This document shows, piece by piece, positions 12,258-22,666 of a stretch of 64,000 bases of DNA. Source of the DNA: Corallochytrium limacisporum (Eukaryota > Opisthokonta). Made by a program: the position numbers and the translations under genes. The notes below the pieces were generated by a model. The model worked only from the letters and a program-made list of their open reading frames with translations, was not told the origin of the DNA and did no database searches. The stretch's first letter is position 1; each line of letters begins with the position of its first letter. The DNA is taken from contig PDIP01000079.1 in assembly GCA_002811645.1 (NCBI GenBank), positions 94,447-158,446 on the forward strand. The letters are read 5' to 3'.

Positions 12258-13199
12258 ATGGTTGTAATGTACCCTCGTAAGCCGGTGATTGGCACCGACC
12301 CGGTCGTACACATGCCCCCCAATGCCCATGGCAAAGGAATGTACGCCCGCAAGTCCATGATTGCCCAGGACAACGTTGAATTCATGCCCGGCAGTGTCAG
12401 TATACAAGGTCTTTCCGGGTACAACAGTGAGGAATCTGGGGATCTCGCTTTTCGCCAACAACAGCTGATCAATGGCTTGAAGAACCTGAAGCTCGAGGCC
12501 CAACGCCTCACCGAGACGTACGTTGGAGGAGGAGTTGCAGCAGCAGGCTCTGTGGCCAGTCTGACCGTACAGATTCCCTGCGAGGGATCCAAAGGCCTAG
12601 GAGCAGATGCTTTTGCAGTCTTGGCATTGCTGGCTTCTCTTCCGAATGGATCCGTGCGCACAACCTTCCACGTTGCATCGGACGTTACCGCGACAATGGG
12701 TACTGATGCGGCCCTAGCCCTGACTGAAGGTACCGCCACTGATCGTTTGCGCTCTACTGCACGTCTTTTTGGCTCTGCTCCGTCAATGGCCGGAGTGGTG
12801 CACGTTGGTATCACTCTCGTGCCCGGATCGGGCCCTGTGAGTGCCGTTGGAGACGCCGGATCGCAGGGACCAATTACAGGCTCTGACGGAGTTTTGCGGT
12901 TCCTCTGCCGTTGTATCCCTGACGCGGCCACTCTATACGAATCATCCACCGCTAAAGATGTTACGGCCATTGACCAACAACTTGACCGGATTTTGGGAGT
13001 GAGCAAGAGCCAGGAGAAAGAACTGTTGGCCATTGCCGAGCCGAGCAAGGAGCTCACTGTGGCGGATCTTGCACTCTACGGTCTGATCTGTGCCATCTAC
13101 GGCAGTCGCCCGGAGCAGAGCGGCGGCAACCTGGACGGCAACATCAAGCTCGTCGGATGGTTGAAGCAGTTCACCAACACTCGTTTGACTTTGGCATAA
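12258..13199 (+). CDS. AIMP2: Aminoacyl-tRNA synthetase complex scaffold p38/AIMP2-like
   Basis: Probable non-catalytic scaffold of a cytosolic multi-tRNA-synthetase complex. The 313-residue protein has the AIMP2 layout: a short N-terminal lysyl-tRNA-synthetase-binding-like segment with two Met-Tyr motifs (MYPRKP and GMYARK), a helical linker RQQQLINGLKNLKLEAQRL like the leucine-zipper part of animal AIMP2, then a long region ending in a GST C-terminal-type helix ELTVADLALYGLIC. Length is close to the human protein (320). An alternative start is the in-frame ATG at 12267, which begins directly with MYPRKP and resembles the family N-terminus better. It converges with the NME6-like gene, about 200 bp between stops. 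The call rests on layout and motifs; another GST-fold tRNA-synthetase cofactor is possible. Confidence 0.68.
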   Translation: MVVMYPRKPVIGTDPVVHMPPNAHGKGMYARKSMIAQDNVEFMPGSVSIQGLSGYNSEESGDLAFRQQQLINGLKNLKLEAQRLTETYVGGGVAAAGSVASLTVQIPCEGSKGLGADAFAVLALLASLPNGSVRTTFHVASDVTATMGTDAALALTEGTATDRLRSTARLFGSAPSMAGVVHVGITLVPGSGPVSAVGDAGSQGPITGSDGVLRFLCRCIPDAATLYESSTAKDVTAIDQQLDRILGVSKSQEKELLAIAEPSKELTVADLALYGLICAIYGSRPEQSGGNLDGNIKLVGWLKQFTNTRLTLA

Positions 13200-13402
13200 G
13201 AAACGCTGTCAGCACAAAGGTAAATAGAACATACATCACCTCCTCCCTTTTGGTTGCATGCATAAATGTACAGACCATAGGTATATTAATTCCATAACAC
13301 ATTTGATGTAATAAACCAATGCTATAACTTGACGCAGTGTTTCTATCTACACAACCATTTTCATGGTTCCCGTGTCTATGCTGTGAGGGGTATTGTGCAT
13401 TC

Positions 13403-13864
13403 CTAGTCAATGGTTAAATCATAGTCCACGCCATGGTCCGCCCAATCAGGGAAGAAGAAACCAATCTCTCGATTGGCACTCTTGCGTGAGTCCGCGCCGT
13501 GGAAACTATTCCGTGTATCGGTAACTCCGTACAGCGCTCTCAGATTACCTGGACAAGTCGTATCATTTCGAGCAAGCGGTGGCTTGGTCTTGCCCAGCAA
13601 TGCTCTCCACCGCACAACAGCGTCATCCCCTTCGATAACCAAGGGCATAATAGGCCCACTACACATGTACGTCGTCAGCCTGGGGAAGAAGAACTTTCCC
13701 TTGTGTTCTGCGTAGAAATCTTCAGCTTCTGGCAGTGTCAGATGCCTTCGTTCAGAGTGAACGACAGCTAGGCCTTGGGCCTGGATCGCATCGAGGGCGC
13801 TGATCACGCTCCGTGGTCGGGCCACGAGGTCCGGCTTGAAGATGGCCAATGTGCGTTGGGTCAT
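13403..13864 (-). CDS. NME6: Nucleoside diphosphate kinase, NME6 type
   Basis: Transfers the terminal phosphate between nucleoside triphosphates and diphosphates through a phospho-histidine; NME6-type members in animals are linked to mitochondria. The 153-residue protein begins TLAIFKPD (nucleotide-site Lys10) and contains FYAEHKGKFFFPRLTTYMCSGP, GVTDTRN, and the active-site NSFHGADS with His122. The KFFFPRL and GVTDTRNSFHGADS wording matches NME6 better than NME1/2. The C-terminus ends soon after FFPDWADHG, without a long extension. No clear targeting peptide is seen. A short intergenic stretch separates its start from the 3' end of the next minus-strand gene. Confidence 0.95.
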   Translation of the reverse strand: MTQRTLAIFKPDLVARPRSVISALDAIQAQGLAVVHSERRHLTLPEAEDFYAEHKGKFFFPRLTTYMCSGPIMPLVIEGDDAVVRWRALLGKTKPPLARNDTTCPGNLRALYGVTDTRNSFHGADSRKSANREIGFFFPDWADHGVDYDLTID

Positions 13865-14142
13865 TTGAACCTTGTGGATTTTGTTCGTTCTCCACTCTTT
13901 ATGTAAAGTGTAATGGTTTGGAGTTTACTGCCTACTACTTCGTACGTAAAATCACATCCTGTGTTGTAAACTGTAAACGAGTGTCTGTAGTTTACTGTTT
14001 ATCTTATTTTTTTGTTTATTTGACTTCTTTGGATCGCACAGTTGAACTACGAGTTCATGGACATCAAGTACCAAGGCAAATGTTCATGTTGGCCTTTGCC
14101 GAGACATCGCTGTTCCAGTTCACAGTCAGCAGCGTTCAGCTT

Positions 14143-16341
14143 TTATTGCAACAAGGCCTGTAGCTCCGGGATAAGGCCCCGGCTGGACGTTCTGATCGCC
14201 TCGGGAGGGGTGGGTCCCCTGTAAGCCTCGGGCCCAGATACACGGACAAATCGGATCGGACCCTGTGGTAGCGAACTGGATTCAACTTTGTGCTGGAGGT
14301 CTTGGACTGATACCGCTCTCCGGGAGATTTGAGGCTGGTCGTGCTGAAATTGCTGTTGAAGAGTTCTGGGTGTCGGATCCTTTGGGCTTCCCTTCTGCGG
14401 CCGGTGTCGTCTGGGAATGGCCGTGGTACCTAATTCTTTGAGCACAGCTATCTCCCTGCGCAGAGTATGGATTTCTTTGTCCAACTCCGTGATCACCTGA
14501 GCAGGTGTGGGCATCATCATGTCGAACTTCATGCTCAGGTCCTCCCTTCTGAAAGAGTTGCGTTGATTTCCGGGCAGTGCGCGACCGAAACTGGCACCCG
14601 CAGGTGCCGGCGGAGTAACAGACGAGAGTTTGGTGGTGATAGTCGACGAATTATGCTGCGGTGGTCGCTTCGCTGTGGCGTTGGAGTGCGTCGCAGACAA
14701 ACCTCTGCCGAATATCCGACGAATTGGGGTGTCGTCTCCGTAGCCTTTGGGGCTGCGACGGTGGCATTTGGCCGACGACAACGATGGAGGCTCGTTCATT
14801 GCCAACGAAGCTCGCGGTTCCGGACAGCGAGTGGGAAAGGACGTGGCTCTGGCTGGACTGGCACGGAGGTCGCCGTAGGGACGGTTGCCGCGCCCATAGC
14901 CTGCAGAGGGCATGATCGTAGGCAGGCGGGCACCACCATCCCCGGTACCTACTGTACTATTCCTGCTAGTGCTACTTACATCCTCGGGTCGACCGCCCCA
15001 GTAGTCTGCTGTCAATGATGCTGTTAGGTTTGAGTAACAGAGCGTCTCTAGGTCAAGCGTGAAGATGGGCTTGACACTACCTTCTTGACTCACTCCAGAT
15101 AGGGTCCGTTTCGCATCAGCGGCACTTCTAGTTGCACGTGATCGCGCATCGGGGAGCAACGCGCCGTTGATGATCATGTTAGCACCTTCGCCCACTATCG
15201 AGCGCTCGAGGGCGAACTTGTTTGGTGTTTTGCCCAAGATTGAAGTGTTCATCCGCAGCGGTGCTTCTTCCATGCGGTCCCAGCATTGCTGCGGGCAGCT
15301 CTGGTGGGTGCAGAGCAAGTCATCCGCACAATTAGTGTACGTTTCTCGGGTGACTCTGGTGGAACAGTTCCAGCGTGGGCGGTGCGGAATGTCTCGAGTA
15401 CCCGGGGCGTAGTGATCGCGACGAACTGTATCTGCCTTTCCCATTTGCTTTCGTTTACTGTCCATGGGATAACTCTGGACAGGCACTTCAATGTGCGTGT
15501 GCAGCGAAACTTCATGTTCCTTCTGACCGCCTTCCAAGGACGCGGCACTCACCACAGTGTGCGCGTAGTTCCATTCCCCTTCCTTGTTGTTCTCTTCTTT
15601 GGATGCCTCCCGTACATACTCGCTCCCAATGGCCCCTTGGCTGTAGTTCCTGATATCCTGCATGAATAGGGATTGACGTACAGCGGTATTTTCATCAGTG
15701 GCTTTTCTGCGGTTAATACGACCATCCGAGGTCACCGGGCATCCCAAGACTGCCGGCGGCTGTTCCAGTTCGTTGCCAGGCGCGGCTTGAAATTCCTGAG
15801 CCGGAGGCCGGGCCCAGATGTGCTCAAGCTGCTTCTCATCTTGCTGTAGTTGGGGGGAATGCTGCAAGCGGTGATCCTGCAGGTGCCGGCGTAGTTCATG
15901 TATGACGCTCTGTTGCCTCTCCGCCTCCTCCTCCTTGGCCATGAGGCGCTGCAGAAGCTGGTGGATGCGTTCACCGTGAGCGGGTGTGTAGTTGTCTTCG
16001 TCGTCTGTGCAGTCGGAGTTCTGGACCTCGCCATTTTCATCGGGCTGCAGCAGATGATCTTCATCTGTGCCCACGGCGGCACCGCTCGTACTGTGTCCGG
16101 GCTGTTTTTCAACGGCTTGCCGATTCTTGAGGCTGGTAATGTCGTACTCGTCGACCTGATCGCTCCGCTCGTATTTCCTCATCAGCTCTGTGAGGTCTAG
16201 ATTGGAGTACTTAAGCTTCTCTCCCTTTGCATTGTACTTCGGAACCGGCTCCTGGCGGATCTCCTGGGTTCTTTGGACACCCTTCGATTTGGGCTGGATC
16301 TTTGCCGGCGACGTCCATTCGATTGGGTGTCCGTCTGCCAT
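14143..16341 (-). CDS. Large, mostly disordered protein with two coiled coils; function unknown
   Basis: A single 732-codon frame with normal start and stop. The N-terminal 75 residues are ordered-looking and charged (KYSNLDLTELMRKYERSDQ). An acidic stretch is followed by a clear coiled coil at about 124-158 (RIHQLLQRLMAKEEEAERQQ). The middle is long and low in structure, rich in Ser, Arg, Pro and Thr, with many RxxS sites. Near the C-terminus is a second short coiled coil (VITELDKEIHTLRREIAVLK). No enzyme motif was found. The layout suits a cytoskeletal, centrosomal or scaffold protein, but that is only a guess from composition. The opposite strand has several shorter open frames that are shadows. 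Confidence 0.75.
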   Translation of the reverse strand: MADGHPIEWTSPAKIQPKSKGVQRTQEIRQEPVPKYNAKGEKLKYSNLDLTELMRKYERSDQVDEYDITSLKNRQAVEKQPGHSTSGAAVGTDEDHLLQPDENGEVQNSDCTDDEDNYTPAHGERIHQLLQRLMAKEEEAERQQSVIHELRRHLQDHRLQHSPQLQQDEKQLEHIWARPPAQEFQAAPGNELEQPPAVLGCPVTSDGRINRRKATDENTAVRQSLFMQDIRNYSQGAIGSEYVREASKEENNKEGEWNYAHTVVSAASLEGGQKEHEVSLHTHIEVPVQSYPMDSKRKQMGKADTVRRDHYAPGTRDIPHRPRWNCSTRVTRETYTNCADDLLCTHQSCPQQCWDRMEEAPLRMNTSILGKTPNKFALERSIVGEGANMIINGALLPDARSRATRSAADAKRTLSGVSQEGSVKPIFTLDLETLCYSNLTASLTADYWGGRPEDVSSTSRNSTVGTGDGGARLPTIMPSAGYGRGNRPYGDLRASPARATSFPTRCPEPRASLAMNEPPSLSSAKCHRRSPKGYGDDTPIRRIFGRGLSATHSNATAKRPPQHNSSTITTKLSSVTPPAPAGASFGRALPGNQRNSFRREDLSMKFDMMMPTPAQVITELDKEIHTLRREIAVLKELGTTAIPRRHRPQKGSPKDPTPRTLQQQFQHDQPQISRRAVSVQDLQHKVESSSLPQGPIRFVRVSGPEAYRGPTPPEAIRTSSRGLIPELQALLQ

Positions 16342-19225
16342 GCCTTCGATTTACCTTCGTAAGCGTTGATTGCTGCCCAGCGGTTTGAAACTTCTTGGCT
16401 GAGCAGTGGCCTACGCTAGGGCTAGGCAATCAGCGACTGCTGAAAGCTGGGATAGAACTCTGAGATCCGCACGGATTTGATTCACAAAAAAGGCTACTCC
16501 TTGGTTCCAAAACTGTTCCTGCCCCCACTATCCGATCTTCATGGTCTGCGGTTTCAATAGCGCTGTCATTGTTGACTGCCATGACCTATCTATACGCCAT
16601 AGTGCAAGCAATCAGTGTCCACATTGCAGAAAATCTTGAAGTTCATTGTTTGGACTACCTTTAGTCGACGGACCACCAAAGGAAAACATTCCTGTAACCG
16701 ACATGCCTGTGGAATCGAATTTCGGTCTGGTGTCCCTGTGATCTCAGTATCCTTAACATTACTGAAATTTGATCTTGCTCTGTTCAGCGGTCCATGATGC
16801 TCGCAAACATCCAGACCTCAACCTCACCCACTCTCAGTTCCAAATCAGAGCGCTCCGCGAAATCCGGGCCTTTCTCGGCCGCGAACTGTGCGTGGATGTG
16901 CGTGTGTGTGCCCCCGAAGAACGCAACAAAGGAGAGCGGCTGTCTTGAATTATTAGACTCCCTTTCAGGGGGGGGGACCCGGAAGGAACTGTGTGTGCGA
17001 GGTTTAAGGGCCTCGCACACACTGTTTGCCCTAGCCACCCCCTCTACACACTCTAGAATCAGCCAGCCAGCCACCTTTGCCTCCTGTGAGGTTTAAGTAA
17101 CTAAAAGGAGGGGAGGGGGTGCAATAAACCAAAGTCTCAGCGGCAGTGGGAGTAGTGAGTGAGTAGCCACCATAGCAACGATTGAGCCCAAAGCAAGTTA
17201 TTTTATATACGGAAGCTACTAATTACAGTACCATTAGAGCTTAATGTAGCAATAAAAGATATACTTATAGTTAAGTGTTTCGGATGGCCGGTGCGTGTGC
17301 TCTCTCTCCTTTTGCAAACCAAGGTGAGGAGAGAGAAAAATGGACTCCCCACCACAAAGTTTATTAAAAAATAAATATCAAAATCCTTGGCAGCAATTAA
17401 TCAATAAAACACAAACTGCTGCCACAGTGATGTCTACACACTGCCATTTCACAATCGCCAGTATATAACAATGTCTGCCGTTTTATGTCAATTACCGTGC
17501 AAAATTAGCACATATTAAGAGTTTTAAGTATGTAGATTAGGGTACACCCAGGGCCTGATGGCGTCGGCGCGAATTATTCTAAGCCCAAGGCTGGGTGAGA
17601 AGGGGGAGGGGGTGAACCCTCGCGTCCGCGCGCCTACCAGCTGCTCATGTTTAGTTTGGGAGCCACGCGCTGAAAACAGGCGCAGTTGTAGCATGATCTA
17701 CAAGTACATGGTCAATGTAACCGAATTGCATGTCCACCCAAACAGAAGTCTTGACCCTACACGAACAGGTGAATCATGACGCCTTTGAACTCTCCAGCTG
17801 AATGTGTACGACAAGAATTGATTGGTGGCGGTGGAGATGAACTAGTTTTCAATGCTGTTGGTACCCCACACTCTGACGTCTTGATGTGGGGCATTTTGGA
17901 GTGATCCTTCCCTTGAACTTGACCTATCTCGGTAAGTGAACAGAAATCCACAATGTCAGCATCTGTTGTCCACGGTGACAAGCTAGGACGGAAAGACGTG
18001 TTGTGCAACGTTACTACTAGCTTGCGGGATAGTGTTGATCACCAACTTCTGACGGGCACAGTTGCATCCAATTTGCTGAACACAGAGTCCACTAGCAACA
18101 TGTAAAGGAAGGACCGTTTGAGCGAGTTGGTAGATGGCCGTGTTACGCCCTAAGCTGTCCTCCAAGGCGTATGTGGAGAATCGAAGCCTACACCACCACC
18201 ATGATCCCCATGACCTGTACACCAGCGGCGCATCCACAGTGACAGCAGTCCTTCACGGGACACAAGGAACATCTAACCCCCATGCATCAGAACACATCCA
18301 GAGCACAGAGTGTTGTTTGCAGTGTATGGTGGAGAACCACATCCACTTCCTGATGGACGACTATACAGCACCGGGTTTGAACAGCTGGCGGTCATTGGCT
18401 CGCTCGCAGGCCGTCGAGATCACACGATATTGGGTTCGCGGTACAACAACTGTGGAGCCTGTCCGATAGGGGCCCTGAATTCCCGCCTCTCTTTCCCACC
18501 TACTGTCTTACCGGCTTTTTTGATTATTGCAGTCCATCCCCGCACGATAAGCAGATTCTAAAACAAAATGGTCAACGGTACCAGCGACATGCTTCCGGTA
18601 CACTGCAGGATCGATACGCTTCCCCTGAGCTCAAGCTCGGTTTTGCGCATATGTGTCAACTTGCCCGAAATCTTCCACAACAACTCCTCGTAGCGCCCAA
18701 TTTGTCGTTGAATTTCTACGGAAGAGCCTTGTGTGCTCCCAAAAATGTGCCCAGCTCTCAGCCCCTTCCCTCCCCCACTTCCACGTTCCCTTCCATTTCT
18801 GATACAGAGCCCTCCCCCGACCCGCTCATCGCCGCAGCTCGAGGGGGGCCCCCAAGCACGACGGGGGTTGGAAACGGTCGGGCGAAAAGGTGGGAGGGAT
18901 AGGCGGGTTAGGGAGGGCGAGAGCTGAACGGGTGCCCTGAGGTTGGAGTGCAGGGTGGGGGCACATGCGCGCTTGGTCTTTCCCCCCCCCCCAATTCCCG
19001 GGCCCCAGTTTAGACTTCGCTCTCACCCTGTCCTGCAAGCGATTCTATACTCAGTGAATGGCAGAATAATTAGGCCCCGGAGAAGCATGCTCTCTGTTTG
19101 TTTCGCGGCGGGTGTTGCCTGCCGGCTGCCCAGTCAACAGTTTTCAACCGTCGGTGTTGGCGGGGTCAGCAAGTCGTGAGCTAAGAAGGAATGCGTGAAG
19201 TAGAGAAGACGAAGGAGGAGGGGGT

Positions 19226-19450
19226 NNNNNNNNNNNNNNNNNNNNNNNNNNNNNNNNNNNNNNNNNNNNNNNNNNNNNNNNNNNNNNNNNNNNNNNNNNN
19301 NNNNNNNNNNNNNNNNNNNNNNNNNNNNNNNNNNNNNNNNNNNNNNNNNNNNNNNNNNNNNNNNNNNNNNNNNNNNNNNNNNNNNNNNNNNNNNNNNNNN
19401 NNNNNNNNNNNNNNNNNNNNNNNNNNNNNNNNNNNNNNNNNNNNNNNNNN
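19226..19450. other. Assembly gap in purine-rich DNA
   Basis: A run of 225 N. The 24 bases before it (19202-19225) and after it (19451-19474) are the same, which indicates an unresolved tandem or simple purine repeat. Large ORFs reported across it are meaningless. Confidence 0.95.
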
Positions 19451-20930
19451 AGAGAAGACGAAGGAGGAGGGGGTGGGGGGGGGGAGGGAAGAGGGGATAA
19501 GAGCAAGAAGAACGAAGAGAGGTTCCGGGAGGAGAGAAGGACGAAGATAAAACCAAACACCAAAAAAGTGAAAAAAGGATGGAGCCATCGTCGCGTTCCT
19601 TTTATCAGCGTTTGACTGCTTCTCTCCCTGTCCCCAACACACCCAAAGCAGCCCACAGCGCACCCCCCTTCCCCCCCGCGGCCGCTCCCCGCTGCGCTCG
19701 GTGTCTCTTCGTTGTTAGTTCGCCTCGCGTGGTTTTTGCTTTAAAGAGGCGTTCTGGTCATACCAGGCTCATAGTTACTGTATTGGAGTACGATTGGGTT
19801 TAAGCCGTTATAGTAGGCGACTGAGCACGGCAAGACCAGATCAGGCCCACTGCGAAGGGGAACCACACGAGTCCATTGCATCGAGGGATAGTGCAAGGGA
19901 GATGGCATGAGCTAAGAATCTTCCTCCCGGGAAATGACTTTGGGCCTGAAATCCGCGGTAACGATTTTAATACTGAACAGGAAAGCGACAGGAACGAGAG
20001 AACGATATCTCGGCCGCCTTTCTAGAATTTTAGAGCGAGACACTGCCGCGGACTTTCCTGTTCTTTCTGTTCTTAACCGATATGGACATCTCAAGGCATA
20101 ATACAGTTAAAGTACGGGGAGACGGCCACGAGGACGGGCTTCAAGAGAATAGTTCTCTTCCGGGGGGGGAGGGGAGGGCGCTGGTGTGACAAAGGAGTAT
20201 CAGATGTGTCCTCTCACCTCCTTTTTTTTTTTTCCTTTTCTCCTCGTCACTGTGCGGTTTTTCTAGGCAAACGATGAAGTCTTGGGTATATCGAGCTCTG
20301 AGTGTTTGGGTTCTTGTTTACGCATCCTTTCCGCGCGGGCATAGGATACGGGTAGAGAAGCTAAGGAACGAGAGAGTGTAAGGATTGCCACTGATCATCT
20401 CACCCACGCCTTTGAATTATTGAACAGAACTCTCTCGGCTTGCTCGGAAATGAAATCTAATGGATTGGGGTGCCTGCTCCAGTCCCATCCCGTAATTAAC
20501 AGTATAGTAAGGACCACGTTACTGTGTTCGCCGAAAACCCTGTACTGAAACTCACTCCCTTACTTCTCTTTCAGCCTGGCGCTTCTCCATTTAGGGAAAT
20601 TGATAGGTATATTGGGTTTCCAGGCAGGTGGAACTTAGCAGAGCACGCACCGTCTGATCTCCAAAAGGTAAGGGATATCGACGTTGATTGCGTGGCAGAG
20701 CGTAAATATTAGTTCCCTTTCAAGACAAGCATCCATCTCATTTGCTCTCCCAGCCATGCAGCATCGGATGTCATCGTCTTGTTTTGGACTGTACATGATG
20801 TACATGGTTCCAAAGTGCTATGATTGTGGGTTCAGATGTCTGTGGATTGTTGTAGATGGCAATACGTCTGTACATTACGGAGATGGGCCCCGAACAAAAG
20901 TGTACAGACAGTGCTCGCTGTGCGCCCCCT

Positions 20931-20948
20931 CCCCCCCCCCCCCCCCCC
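20931..20948. repeat. Poly-C run (18)
   Basis: An uninterrupted run of 18 C, one of many C or G runs of eight or more bases in the intergenic DNA (others near 5691, 18981, 23480, 26630, 29169, 29311, 32483, 39115, 43217 and 57965). Confidence 0.85.
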
Positions 20949-22620
20949 GCTCTGGCGCAGATCTTCGGTTGAACCCATTCTGCTGGGCTGAAATCCAAAT
21001 GCTCACGGGTCCCCGGAATGTTGAGGTATGGACCTGTCCATGAAGGAAACAGAATGGATATGAAGATTATGTTTTGACATGTACGGACAGGGAAGAAGCG
21101 CTTGGTGTCATTGCCGAACAGATCACATCAAAACGCCTCTTTCACTCATGGACCCATAAGCCAGAACCTGTACATTGTATACATAAAGTACCGAAAATCG
21201 GAAGGATCAAGAATTGATGGTCGCATGAGCCATTGTACATACAATGACTTCGAAAAATGCATGGATCTATGAATGCCATGCACTGAATGGCCCGCTGGAG
21301 ATAGCCGTTTGCTCCTACTAGGTCCAGCGGAAAAACGACAAGATGTCCACCCCGAGAAGCTTTTGAAGAAATGTCGTCATGAAGAACGACTGCTTCTTTC
21401 ATCCCTTCGGGATTTAGACGGAATGGGGTGGAAACGTGTAGTGATCGCAAACACAGCTGGTCGCAAGCACACACGAATCTCTATCGACCTACAAAATGAA
21501 TGGGTCTCTTTGGCGAATCGTCCTCCACCAGGTGGGTATCCCGCCACCGTCGTGATGGCCGTGGTCGTGATGGCCGTGATCACATGCAAATGAAGAATGA
21601 TTTGTTCTCCGAATCGTAGTGAATTGTATATCGAAGAGAATTCTCCCACTGGCCCAGCTATAGAAAATAGGTACTTACGGTGTGTGGTTGCTTCTCCCGT
21701 GATGATATGGTTTGTGCCAATAACTCAAGCTGGGCGAAGAAACAAGCAAGAAAACGTGGCCAGAGATGAAATTAGCAAAAGCCATTTCATACAGTGGTCC
21801 ACACTCAAATCATTTCTATGGGAAAATTCAAGGAGCAGGAGGGCAGAGTATCCGTGTACCAAGACGTCGAAATCCACCACGGATCGAACGAACTCTTTGC
21901 CCAAGGCATCCAATTCTGCAACAAAAAAAAGACCTGGCTGGCACCGGACGGTGTCCCTGCCCTTCGAGCCACACATGTGCTACACGTTTTCATACAAAGT
22001 GATCCTATCATGGCTAAGTTGTGTTGGACTGGAGATTGCGGCAGCGTCGCTCGAACATACTTAGTGGATCCAATGTCTCGGGTCCTCGTGTTCCTGAAAG
22101 AAACCCATATTGATAAGCCGCATTCAGTACGTTAGAATTAAAGCACCGATGGTTTCAGCCACGCATGGCATTCATGTAAAGCGATGGGACGTTTTGGCTA
22201 CGAAGACAATTAGGGGCGGAATCCATAATATCTATACTGATATATTAAATTTCAGCGGGGAGGGTGGGGCAAATTGATAGCATTGATTTGGTCCCCTTGT
22301 CCGTACCATTAAGGAAGAGTTTAGCCAAGTCATTTTGATCCGTAACGGCGTGGCGGGGTTACCGATCTCAACTCTCGGGGCAAAAGTAATGTTCATGGTC
22401 AATATGAATTTGACACCCGACCAATGCCGACTAGTCAAATACCTGAAGCTTAGGGATACCAAGACGGGTTCTGGTCGTTGGAGATGAATCACCTTTCCGT
22501 CTTACGTGTTCCCGATCGCTGTCTGGTCCCATTTGATTGTGGGAGGTCACGACGGGCGGACCTAAATCTGAGGACGCTCCACCCACGAATCTTTCAAAAG
22601 CATGCGCGGCCACATGCTCA

Positions 22621-22666
22621 TACACACACACACACGTACACACACGTACACACACGTACACACACA
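22621..22666. repeat. CA microsatellite with regular GT interruptions
   Basis: A CA-repeat tract broken by GTA at 10-base intervals, giving a higher-order unit of about ten bases repeated three to four times. Confidence 0.9.

Noticed and set aside
19134-19663. Three minus-strand ORFs and one plus-strand ORF spanning N
   Set aside because: Half of each is an assembly gap, and the rest is a purine/pyrimidine tract.
21597-22135. Three overlapping open frames
   Set aside because: Being open in all three frames is a composition effect; none gives a recognised protein.
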